DNA from: Todiramphus chloris collaris
Lineage: Eukaryota > Chordata > Aves > Coraciiformes > Alcedinidae
DNA length: 64,000 bases
Reading direction: 5' to 3'
Assembly: GCA_025345505.1 (NCBI GenBank)
Contig: JANVCC010000018.1
Coordinates: 3,157,762 to 3,221,761, forward strand
Both the position numbers and the translations under genes were made by a program. The notes beneath the pieces were generated by a model, which was not told where the DNA came from, ran no database searches, and saw nothing but the letters and a program-made list of their open reading frames with translations. Shown in pieces: positions 35,701 through 47,255 of this stretch; position 1 is the stretch's first letter, and every line of letters starts with the position of its first letter.

Positions 35701-38700
35701 TCTCTAACTCCACTGTGTACTAAAGGAATCTTATATGAGTATTATTGTAATAATAAAAAAAATAACTTAGTAATTCTCATAGAGAGTGTAACTTTTGTTC
35801 AAAAAATTAGAGGAAAAGCAGAGTATTGTTAGTGAAGGACCTTATTTTTATTTATTTCTTTATAATGGCAATATCTTTTAGTTATCCAACAAGAAGCAGA
35901 TACACTCCAAAATACACGGAAAGTTTACAAAATTATTAGCCATACAATTCTCAATTAAAACAACTTTCCATAAAAAAAAAAAAATCCCAAACCTGCTAAC
36001 TTTGATCCTCACTTATGATGCTTTGATGGTTATAATGGCTGACAAGGTACAGATGATATCCAATGACCAGAACCCAGATCTTCCTCTTCTTGGAGCATTC
36101 AGACTAATAGCTGTGCCCCTTCATGCTCACAGTCTTTTCCACTCCCACTGAAGTGGTTCCCACTCATGAGTCTCCCTACAACATCAGTCATAGGGGACTG
36201 TTCTTCTTCACCACGCCCCACACCCATCTCACTCATTCATCTTTGCTGACATATGTGAATGTTCTCCAGGGTGTTATGAAGTTTACTTTTGAGTCCTCTC
36301 GGTACAGTGAGTCTCCAGTTGTTAGATTTGTAGATAAGTGAAGGAAATTGGACATTTTTCTGCCTAGCTTCTGAGACACTCAGAAAAAGACCCAGTGAGA
36401 CTGAAATAAAAATGAAGGCAGGAATGCTCCAGAGAACAGACAGGAAGAACAGCTTTAGACAACATTGGATGTTGGGTGAGGGAACCCAAAGGATGGTAGG
36501 TGTGGGCTGCACTAGGCCTGAAGCCCACCTTGGCTCCATTTTGGCTCTAGCACTTGCTAGAGAATGAAGAAAGAAGAAGGAAGAGAGAATAAGGGGTGAT
36601 GATTTTAAAATAAGATCAAGGATTTAATTTGAGGCACAAAAAGTATCTCTGTTATGTCTCTGCAAGTACTTTCTGAACAGCAAGCCCTGTATCACTAACC
36701 AGCCTACACTGAAATGTAGACCCCAAAGGCCAGAAGCTAATTGAAATGTTCAGATGTGAATCCTGAGCAACCCTACAGACCTCAGTTAAGACACTCCATA
36801 TTTACCTTGATTAACAGTTATTATGATCTGCCTGTATAAAAACAAGCACCTAAGGATCTGTTATAGCTACAAGTTCATGTGCATTTCTGAGTGGATCATT
36901 AAGGTCAAGTGGCTGAGGCTTGAACATATATACACAGGTTTAAGGCTCTGGGCATAAACTGTTATTTGTGCTTGTGTTTAGCACATAGCATAACACTGCC
37001 ATCATCTTTCTGAACATTAGAGCAATACATTTAACGCTAAACCTACAAATCAGCCTGCAAATACATCCAGAGAAATGTTTACATTGCAAGGGACAGCTTG
37101 GTTGTATTCTCTCCTGTATAGAGAAGTGGGTTTGTTTAAGACAAATGGGCCAAATTTGTTGCTCTGCTGATTTATCAGAGTTTTGCAATGTTAACAGAAT
37201 GATGCCGATTTCCATCAGCAGAGAATCTGGCATTTTTCATAGAAAGTAATGACAGGGGGTATATTTTAGAGTTTCAGCTATTAAAAGTCATTACTTCGAA
37301 ATTCTTAGGCTACATTTATTAAACAGAAATTATTGCCGTAACGGTGCTAATTTAATAACCACACAAGAAAGCCTCTGCAGTTATTTTCCCTTGCTGCAGT
37401 TTTTCTTGTGTCTACTGTTATTTTGACCATATATTAGTTTAGCAATAATTCAGATCAGCTTTAGGAGCTTAGAGATTGGCATGGTTGCTGTAAGCCTGTG
37501 ATTTACTATCTGATTTTGAAAACTTAGTAAAGCAAAAAAATGATTCATATGTAAACTATGTTTTATTGCATTTTTAATGGAATGAATGTTAAACATTAGA
37601 ATTGTCATTGGTTTTAATGCCAATAGCTCCTTTTAAAAAACAAGAGAACCTGCAATGCTTTCATTGCTTAGAAATGCCCTTGTTAAATCTTAACATATTG
37701 TTTCCCATATTTGAAAAAAAATAGATTAAAAAAAATATGATAATGAGCTTAATTTTACCATAAAGCCTGAGAGGAGCAGACACCACCCTGTGAAATAAAT
37801 TGCTTCTAGAACCACTTGCTGTATGCTGTTGATGGTAGCTTTTATGTAGACTGCACTCTGAGTACACAATTACCTTTCAAAATCCTGTTTTAGAAGGTCA
37901 ATAAAATTAATAGTACATCACAACTGAAAATCTACAGTGAATCAGTAAATAAAGTACACCTTGATCAATAATTCTTATTTTTAAATTTATTAGCAAAAGG
38001 AAATGTATCATCAGCAAGACTGAGTTAAATGGTTTAACTAGGTTAAGAGAACTTTTTTCTTGCTTTTGCTTTGTTTCTTGTAGTTTCACTGTTTCTACTT
38101 GTTCATTATTTTGTGCATGATAACAATGAATGGTTAAAGTAAAACTTTAATTTTGCCTTTTGGAATATTATTTGAAACAATGTAAAATATTTTCCATTTT
38201 CCTTTCACACTTACCTCCTTTCCATTCTATTTGTCAGGTTTTTTTCTGTGTGTGTATATGTGTTTGATAGAAATGTTATCACAGATTCAAATGTATTCAG
38301 TTTTACTATAATAATGCTCTCTTAGAAAAAAACACATTAATAAAATATCCCCCCCCATTCTTCCTCAAGTGAGTAAATAGAAACAGCAAAGATGATTTTA
38401 TGTACATTCTTACATGAAACTTATTTTTCATGAAATCATATCATGCTGTACCCTTTAGAAGACTATCTCTGTAAAAATATTACACACACGCAATTCTAAA
38501 CTGCTGTGTGTATTCTACAGTTTGCAAGCTGTCACATTACAGATAAATGCCACAAAATCCTACACTACATCTTTGAAGTTTTGGGTTTATTTAGATTAAG
38601 CATTGAGAATAATTCTAGCAGGAAAATACCCAGTTCTGAATACATACCCTATAATATTTTCTATTTAAAATGACACCTTATATACTTAAATGCCTGGATT

Positions 38701-41700
38701 AAAGTAATAAATTATTATTGTCATAACACTTGTCATTATTTTTAATAACAATTAAAATTACCTTTCAAAAAACTTACTTGTCTTCTCAGTGAGTATAATT
38801 CTGAACACTGCAGTATCAAACCAGATTTGAGATTTCATGTTACTTTCTGCATTTCAAGCCTTAATATTAAACAGTTTTCCTTGCCTAGTATTAGTTTCAT
38901 ATGTTAATATCATTTTTTATTAACATAATACAAATATCACTTGCAGTACTACATCCTTCATTGCTAGCGGCTTTCATATCAAATGTCACAGTAAATTTTA
39001 TTTTCGCTAATAGATTACGACTTGTACATTGTATTAGTGAAAGTGAACATTATTACAGGATGACACTAAAATTAAAGAACATACTGTACAACAGCACATA
39101 ACACTCTGCTAAATTACCTGCTCCTTCCAACCCACTCTCTGTCCTATCCCACCCCACAAAATGATATCCGTAGTTCTGTTAGAAATTTTATTGCTTCTTT
39201 GGAGAAAACTTCACCTTTCAAGAACCTCACTATATCCATTGTCAAAATATCACATTATACAATTCACTGGAAGTGAACTTATTGCTAAATACCCATTAGG
39301 TTCCCAGGAGATGCCTTACATTAATTGTTTAGTGAAAGCACCCTTAGGCTATCGCTAGGGAAGAACATTAAATGCATAAAAAGAGAAGTTGACAGAGATC
39401 CCTGTAGAACAAGATACATCTACTGGCTTAAAACTTCTCCATGAAGAATCCTGCAAGTCGCTGTTCAAAATGGTCATTTTGGGGTTATTTTTCCTCTTGC
39501 TCCTGCAAGCACGAATACAATTAATCTGAAAGGAAAATCAATGCTGCATCAGCAGAGAGTCTTTAATAAGTGATTATGAAAAGCCAAGCTGGGGGTGGTA
39601 AACAAGGCAAAAAAAACCCCAAACCCAACCAACCAAACAACACATAAAAGGACACTGTTTTGGACTTGAGGTGTCTGCGTGGCTTGTGGAGATAATAACA
39701 ACGGATAAAAAAAGTTGGAGAGCAGAGAAGCTGCAGAACTAATGGTACAGATGAAACAGAAACTAAGAAAAAAGAAAGATGGTCAGGAGAGATAGGAGGG
39801 ATGATGAAGACAGGAAGGAGAGAGAGAGTGCTCAAATGGGTTGCGTGTTCAGAAAGGTTGCAATTAAAATGTCAGCTAGCAGTTCACAATTGAGAAGTCC
39901 AGTTAAGAAAGGAAGGGTAATGATTTTAGCAATGAGGCACATTGTGTTTTCCTATCTGCTGCACCCTTTCTATCACCTCCCTTTAACATTATTATTTTCT
40001 CTAATACTGATAGCTGATAAATCTCCTTTTGATTATGCATCTAGTACCACTTCATCTATATTAATATACCTTATATTTAAAACACCTTTGAAATCAACCT
40101 ATTCTATACCCTGCTGTATTTTTCTCATCTTAGGAAAACAGATTTTGGGGTTTGGTATTGCTGCCAAAGTACCACAAGAGGGGGCACTAGTTAAACAAGA
40201 AGCAATAATGTAATTTTGCTTTTCTCTCTTTTTTTTTTCATTTTGTCACTCATAAATACAGAGAAAAATATTCTCTTTCCCCGCTGAACTAGAATATGAT
40301 GCTATTAGGTTGAGAATATTTATTCCTATTGGGATAATTAATGGAAGAGTAGCTACGATGAAGATACATTGTAAAAAAGGGACAAAGAAGCCTTAGTGTC
40401 CTCAAAAGTAATTAGCAAAATAAAATTAAGGTTATGTTCACATCCCCCTTAAGAAAAACATTTACCTAAGAGGAAAATAAATTCTTTATTTAGGGCTGAG
40501 TCTTCAGATCTGTTTATAATCAGTGTTTGAAAACACACGGCTCCTGGATATTGAGATTTGTCTGTATTTTGAAATATTAGTGCCTTGCAGCTTGTGTAGC
40601 CATTTGTCTTTGCAAAAAGTGTGCAGAAATTATATTACTTGGAGTTTGGTTTTGTTTTGGTTTTTTTCTTTGGGCCTCATTTTGTGCAGGTGTAAATGCC
40701 TGCAAGGTGGTAGAGAACAATCGTCTGTACTTTGTCGCTTTATACTAGCTGCCTATCTTAGGGGTTTTTAAGTCTTTACTAAATATGTAAGCACTTCAGT
40801 CTGTGCCGGATTTTTCTCCAAACAACCCAAGAAGGTACACAGTATCATTATGTTTAGTTTTATATTGGGGATCTAAAGCAAACAAGGTCTGGGGACACCT
40901 TCTACTCCCCTCTGAAATCACTGTAGTCGAGACCCATATATGTGAGGTCTGGACTACAGTCCAGAACATAGATATTTTGCCCCAAACCACTAGAGATGTC
41001 AAGAAACTGAAATAAGGGTTCCTCAGTTCTAAACTGAAAGATTAAATTATTTCTCTGTAAGCAAAATACTCGGCCTTAAACTGCCTCTATTCTCATCTGC
41101 ACTAGATTTATCAATGTGCACGTCTCCAGGTTCACACCTGAATTACAGGGCTCATATTCCCAAATAAATGCCGTGCATTCTGTGGTGCTGTTCCTAATAC
41201 ACAATATAAGGAGACTCAGAACTCACGTTTCCAGCTTTTCCAAGATTTTGTGTCTTTTTCTGCACTAAAATTGCAGAATTTGGCTAAATACAGCACTTCA
41301 GACTTAATTAGGTTACTGCAAACTCCCTGGTGCATGTTCCCACCAGGTCACTCATGTTAAAGGTCTGGGTAAATGAGGACAACGACTCAGGAAAAAGGGT
41401 ATTTTTGCTTTCATGTGTTGCCATGGGCTTTGTCTCCAACCTGTCCCAGTACAAGAACTACTATTGCATCACTAGCCAATTTCTAGCTTCGTTTACTGTG
41501 GAAGACCAACAAGCTACCAAATGAAAAACCACCCTGCATAGTTCATCTGGTCTCCAGCCATGCTGAACAACACTGATGAACACATTTCAGTACATATATT
41601 GGGGAGACTCTCACGTTTCTCATGACTGGATTAAAATAGGTTTGTTTAACTCAACACAGTTTGTCCAGCATAGGTAAAGTTACAAAAATGGCAAATATCT

Positions 41701-44700
41701 CTCATGAAGAAGCACTAAGCTGATGGAGGAGAAAGGAAGACCAGTTGTTTAATGTCTATTATAGAGCTCAAGCAGTGAAGAGTCAGTCCTATAGCACAGA
41801 CTATCCTCATGATTTCAGCTAGACATCTCCAGAACAATTTAAGGGATTGTTTCACAGCCAGTTTGAGTTGAATTAACTGTTTATTGCAACTGAAAGGATT
41901 AGGAGCTGTTTTCTCTCACTCACCTTGAGCCAGGCTTTATATACATCTCATGGCATGAAAACGCCAACTCAATCCTCTCAAGACTTGGAAAAATTACCTA
42001 GCCAAAAAGAAGCCAGTTTTAACTAGATTAGTGAGCTGAATTGTCTTGCTGTGCAATCGTGTGAGCAGCATCAAAAGCTGATGGGAGGAAAGGATTACAG
42101 TGTTGGTGTTGGGGGTGAGAGCAGAAAAAGCAATGGAAGAAGCAGGGAGGTGGCCATGCACCTTTGTCAGCAACAAACCACGATCTTGTCTTGGCTGCCT
42201 GTGAAACACATCTGTGTTAGGCAATCAGAGCACATAATGGATGGGGAATGGGATGGACACTGAGAATGGGAACCAATCCTCTGACCAAGGACTGTCACCA
42301 CCAACCAGACAGGAATGTGAAGAAAAGGGTAGCTTTCATCCTCATGGTGCTCTGGAGAGTTCATGGGATGGATGTTCTGGCTAATTGGAACCAGCTATCC
42401 ATAATCCTTCTGGAGTGAGGGACACTTTTTCACAAGTATTCCTTGGAAAAGGACATGATGTTTCTATCTAGAAGACCTGGGCTACGAGTATTCATTCAGA
42501 ATATGGGATACAGCTCTTTCCTCTCTGAGGGCACAGAATATCACCATTTCTGCCATTCCAGTCAATCCTCTATTGACTGGAGGCCAGGCTATATATTGGC
42601 ATTTCCAGAATCAGGTGATTTGATGAATCAGTTGTCAAAGTGCTGCCAGATGAAATTTCTAAAAGAGGTTGATTCTATAAGAGGATGGACTCCAGGACAT
42701 ATATCAGGACAGACTACGTTGTCCAATGGACAATATCTTTTTATAGTGTCAGCAGCTGAACAAACCAGGGAGCACCATGCTTAAAATGCTATCAGATTCA
42801 TGACCTAGGGAGGATCCATAAGAAGACCTTTGGAAGAGTTGCAAGTGAATCAAGCTTGATGTGAACACAATCCTTTTGACCTGGAGTGGATATGGGCATG
42901 AAAACAAAACTTTGTCATGAGTTAGGAAAAAAATAAGTGCTACTATAAGGTAGTTGAGAAAAGAAATGAATGGTGTAAAATGCAGTCTAGAGGCTTAGTA
43001 CACTCTTTGTCTTGTGGGTGATGTCTCAGAATACTTCCCACAGCAGAAACGCACAGGAATCTGCATTAAACCAAAAGTCCACTTAACTTTGAAGTCTTGA
43101 TTCTGATTGGTCTCACAGAAATGCATACAGAAATTAACCATTTTCCCTGTCATGTCTTCCTCAATTCTGGGACGTTTTTTTTTGCCTGGGGATGTTGAGT
43201 GACAAGTTATAATGATGCCTCTGATGGACTTTTTCTTTTTTTTTTTTTTTGTGAATTCATCTCATCGCTTTTTGGATTCCACAGCACACTATGATGAGAA
43301 TTTCCACAGCTGAACTGTGTATGGAAAATGTAATTAGTTCTGATTGCTTAAAACTGGTTACCAGGGAATTGCACTCCATGTCATATGGATTTATATGTTA
43401 TAAGAAACAATGAACAAACCTTTTGTATTCGCTTTCTCTATGTCAGTCATATTTTTATCTACACTTAGCATGTGAGAGAGGTAAGTTCAGAATGGGTTTA
43501 TGTTGTTCTTTCTCTCTTTTGTGGTATAATATGCTTGTCTCTGATTTCCAACATTCAAAAGCCTGGACTAGAACTATCCTAGCTGGACTTGACTGCTATC
43601 TGGAGCTCCTCTGCAAATGAACATCATCTATGTGAAGGCTGAGCAGTCATATGGAATGAGCCCTATTGAACCTGTAGAACTGGTCTCACTGCTCATGAGC
43701 AGAGGCAATGCCTACAGCACACATCCTGACTACCTCAGATCCACTGGGCTTTAGCTGCAGTTTCAAATTGTATAAAGCTAATGGCTAACATGTCTCAAAT
43801 TCTTCAGACTTACTGTAAGTGTAGCATAGGTCTGAAACTTATAATTGAGACACTCACTCTGAAAGTGCCCATGTGTCTGTTATATGTGTAGAACCTAAAT
43901 GTCAGCCTCCTGTAAGTGAAAAGGTAAGGATAATGCCTGGCTCTGGAAGCAGTCCCTTAAATTCCCAGCCCTGAAAGGACTGAAAAGACCAGAGAGGAAG
44001 GAACTCAATGATTCCCGGTATAACTGGCTGGAGATGAGGCCTTCCTCACTCTCCATGTGAGGTCAGCTTGCATGCTGACTATGTTCATTCTGTGATTTTC
44101 TCCCATTTGCCAGAAGAGGATGACCTCTTCCAAACTTCTAACTGGGAACAGCTCATGCTAACATGTTGTTTGGCAGTGACTTTTTTTGCCCTCTTTAACT
44201 GTGTTCCATGCTTCAGTCTAGAAAGTTAAGAACAAAGGTGGTCAATATCCAGTATCTGCATCCATTCCCAACAGTATTTCTTTTACTAGCATTGTCATAA
44301 TCCCAAAAAGCCATGAGGCCACAAAGAAAGATTTCATGATGTTGTAGATAAGGTGGTGACTTGTACCAGAGTCCTATCATCAAATGATCCCTGAGAGAGG
44401 ATATATGTCTTAGGAGGCAACTCTCTGCTACAACCTTTCATCACATTGCCTGAAAAAAACAATGTTCTTGGTTATCTATACATGAATTGATCTGTGGAAT
44501 ATCACACTTCAGTATCTGGGAAAACTGACAAGTTTGGAAATGTGGAAGAAAAAGCAAAACTGCAGTAAAAGGAACTATTCTCACTTCCTGAAGTGGGGAC
44601 AAGAAAATGCTTTAGGGTAGGAAATGTGGGTGAAAGGAAAGCAATGATGTTATACATGATCACTGGAGCATTTCCATGTTAGTCAGAAGTTATTATGTCT

Positions 44701-45680
44701 GGGATCAGTCCAAGCTAATCTGGAAATCTGTTGTGCAAGAGCCTATGTGAGAATGAATCACCTGAGAGTCTCTTTATAGTCCAGAGGAAGAAAGATGCTC
44801 TTGCCGGATGGATCAGAGGAATCACATCTTAAAAGTATATGGAAATATACTTAAAAGAATATACGGAAAACCTGGGGTTTTGTCCCTGCTTCTACTGGAG
44901 GGTATTTGGCTAATACCTCCCTGTTTGACCCATCAAAAGCTAGGGAACCCTAGGTGTCAAGAAGACAGGAGATGGTGTGAACATATTCTGAACATAATCC
45001 AACCTGATAAATGTGCTCTAAAAACACCTACTAAAGCAAGATCCTCAACTGAGACAAGTGGAAGAAGGCTGAAGGCTTAATTTGTGGATCCCAAGAGACA
45101 TATAGGTATCGACTTGCTGAATTCTGTCAGCAATGAGACACTTTGTGGCACAATCACAATCAGGCAGTGAGAACACTTCAATGAAGAATATTGGGAATCT
45201 GGTTCAATTAATCTAGATTTTCTTAATTCAGGGATTTAGGCACCTGAATTTCATGAGCATCACCAGCAGAAACTTGCTCCTGCCATCTACTTTTCTACCT
45301 TCTCTTCATGTAGGAATCTAACTGCAGAAGCAGCCACCATGTTTGGTCTTCTGGGAGATTGCTTTCAGATCACTCCTTTATGCTTCTGTCTTAGACAAAA
45401 AAAACTCCAAACAAACTACTCAAATTCTAATTTTTGGAGTAGTCTGAGAATTGTCTGAGAATTTGCCTGCTGTCATGTCTCACTTTTTTTCTTGTAATAA
45501 GTAATCTAATGATTAGAACATCTGTCCAGAAAGCAAAAAGACAGAATACTACACTCTGGCAGGAGAGGATCCTAAACCATCTTTCCTCCATTTCTCAGGA
45601 CTGCCCTAATCAGTAGGCATTCCTCAAAAAGGGAACCATCCCCATTTCTGAAAGTTACCACTGACCACTTGCATTGCTTC
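32773..45680. other. 12.9 kb transposon-poor unique DNA
   Basis: No CR1, LTR or DNA transposon was recognised across nearly 13 kb, unlike the flanks, where one occurs every few kilobases. About 37.2-39.1 kb is particularly AT-rich with many TAAT/ATTA words. Small features are a T run at 33668-33680, a tandem 12-mer GCTTAATAAGCA at 35370-35393, a C run near 38351 and an A/C-rich block at 39609-39640. Open frames up to 144 codons (39779-40213, 42443-42784, 36237-36539 minus) show no recognisable motif. It could be constrained regulatory DNA, an intron, or simply by chance transposon-poor. Confidence 0.5.
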
Positions 45681-46246
45681 TGACTGAGCTGGAGTTAATT
45701 TTCCTCACAGCAGCCCTCCCAGTGCTGTGCTTTGCATTGAGATCTACTAAGGTGTTGATAACACACCCATGTTGTGGCTACTGCTGAGCAGGGCTCACAC
45801 AACACCAAGGCTAGTTTGTTCCAACATTCCCCCCACAGCGGGATGGGGTGGACAAGATCCTGGGAGGGGACACAAGTGGGACAGCTGACTCAAAGTGACC
45901 AAAGGGATATTCCATACCATATGATGTTGGCTTAACAATAAAAGCTAGGGAAAAGGAGGAGGAGTGGGGGCATCTGCTTGTTCTCCAGAGCAACTGCTAT
46001 GTGTACTGGAGCCCTGCTTCCTGGGAAAGGGGCCAGACATCTCCTGCTGATGGGAAGTAGAGAATAAATCTTGTTTTCCTTTGCTTCCGTGTTCAGCCTT
46101 TGCTTTGCTTTCATTAAACTGCCTTTATCTTGACCCATGAGGTTTTTTTCCATCTTATTTTCTCCCCCTTGTCCTGCTGAGAGGGGAGAGTGATAGAGTG
46201 TCTTGGTGGATACCTGGCACTCAGCCAGGGTCAACCCACCACGACA
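45681..46246 (+). mobile_element. Solo endogenous-retrovirus LTR (avian ERVL-like)
   Basis: The segment follows, block by block, an LTR type common in bird genomes: GAGTTAATTTTCCTCACAGC near the start, ACTGCTGAGCAGGGCTCACA, GGGACAGCTGACTCAAAGTG, ACCAAAGGGATATTCCATAC and a TATA-like AATAAAAG at 45938-45945. In the R/U5 part there are AATAAA (46063-46068) and ATTAAA (46113-46118) polyadenylation-type signals, then the CAGCCAGGGTCAACCCACC end finishing in CA. TG at 45681 is the likely first base. No primer-binding site, gag, pol or env sequence follows, so it is a solo LTR left by recombination. No matching 5-bp target duplication was seen, and the left border may be off by some tens of bases. 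Confidence 0.85.
45938..45945 (+). promoter_or_regulatory. TATA-like box inside the LTR
   Basis: AATAAAAG occupies the position of the TATA box of related LTRs, about 40 bases after the ATATTCCATACCATATGATG block that contains a CArG/SRF-like CCATACCATATG word. Weakened relative to a TATAAA consensus. Activity is inferred only from position. Confidence 0.4.
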
Positions 46247-47142
46247 CTCGAGAACAAAAATATCCTCAAGCCATATGGAACTCAGGAGCATGACTCCTGG
46301 AAAGGGGACAGAAATGAGGTGATGAACCCTTCTCCCAGGGGCCTGTTATGTAATTGTGACCAAACCATAATTTTTAATTATGGGGTAATTGTTCTGAAGA
46401 CTAGAACTGTTGCTATCAGTGTATTGTGTGTATACAATATTGTGAGAACAATCCTCACTCTATTATACACTTATTCTAACAGGTATAGGTAGCTGAGCTA
46501 ACAGTAAACACTTTGGTGCATGAAGTTGAGTTGATAGGTGTGTTGTTTTCCTAATGCGCCATGAAAGTATTAATGACCTAGGCCAGTCTAGTGGTTTAAT
46601 ACTGACTTATTAGTAAATATAGAGCTTGGCTAAGTGTGAAGGTCCTCTTCATAAGCTGCAGTTCCAGTCGTACTATTTCAGTAGGGTCATCTATATACCA
46701 CACAGAATGTTTGTCACTTCTTCCTCCTGCCAGGCTACTTTTCTACTCCAGTGTAAAAAGAAGTAAAAGTAGCAGATTATATCAGGACATTGTCCAGGTT
46801 TTTGAAGGGGAGGGAGTTTATGATGCCAAGCCACATGATCAGAACTTCCAGCCACGTAGAGATAAATGTTTTTGTCTCATTTCTCTCTGATGGAATTTCC
46901 TCCTCTGGAACACGGACACTTCACAACATTCTCACAATATTGGCTTAAACTACTCCCATTAACTTGACTGATTTCCCTGGAAGGCTTTTTTTTTTCACGG
47001 GAAGACTGAGTAATGGAAAACAACTCTACTCTGAGTTGTTTTTAAGACTATGGTTTAAAGACTAACACAAATCAATCTAGTCTAAGTCCATGTAACTTAA
47101 TTCTTTAAGAAGTAATTCTGGAGTAATTCTCTTGTTCTTTTT
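46247..47142. other. Unique DNA, no gene seen
   Basis: About 900 bp immediately downstream of the LTR. It was checked for retroviral internal sequence and none was recognised. Confidence 0.55.
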
Positions 47143-47255
47143 CACAGAATAATTAAGGTTGGAAAAGACCGCCAAGATCATGAAGTCCTATCATCTACCC
47201 AACATTATCATGATCACTAAATCCTTTTTCTTGCCCTGAATTGGCATTCATATGG
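47143..47255 (-). mobile_element. CR1 LINE 3' fragment, AAGACC-type subfamily
   Basis: Plus strand reads CACAGAATAATTAAGGTTGG, AAAAGACCGCCAAGATCATG, then a CATCTACCCAACATTATCAT-type block. This is the complement of the CR1 subfamily whose tail carries TTGGACTTGATGATCTT. Divergence increases after about 47215, so the right border is approximate. Confidence 0.8.

Noticed and set aside
36237-36539. Minus-strand 100-codon frame with a hydrophobic stretch
   Set aside because: No splice borders, no recognisable family, and a single long open frame of this size is expected by chance in 64 kb.
39779-40213. Longest open frame of the window (144 codons, plus)
   Set aside because: It starts in a purine-rich low-complexity region (Arg/Lys/Glu-rich) and continues through AT-rich sequence giving generic Ile/Leu/Phe composition; no motif, no splice or promoter context.
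42443-42784. 113-codon frame, plus strand
   Set aside because: Somewhat protein-like but without splice sites, motifs or recognised relatives; treated as chance or as a very old unidentifiable repeat.
46247-47142. Retroviral internal region downstream of the LTR
   Set aside because: No primer-binding site or gag/pol-like translation could be read in any frame, so the LTR is considered solo.
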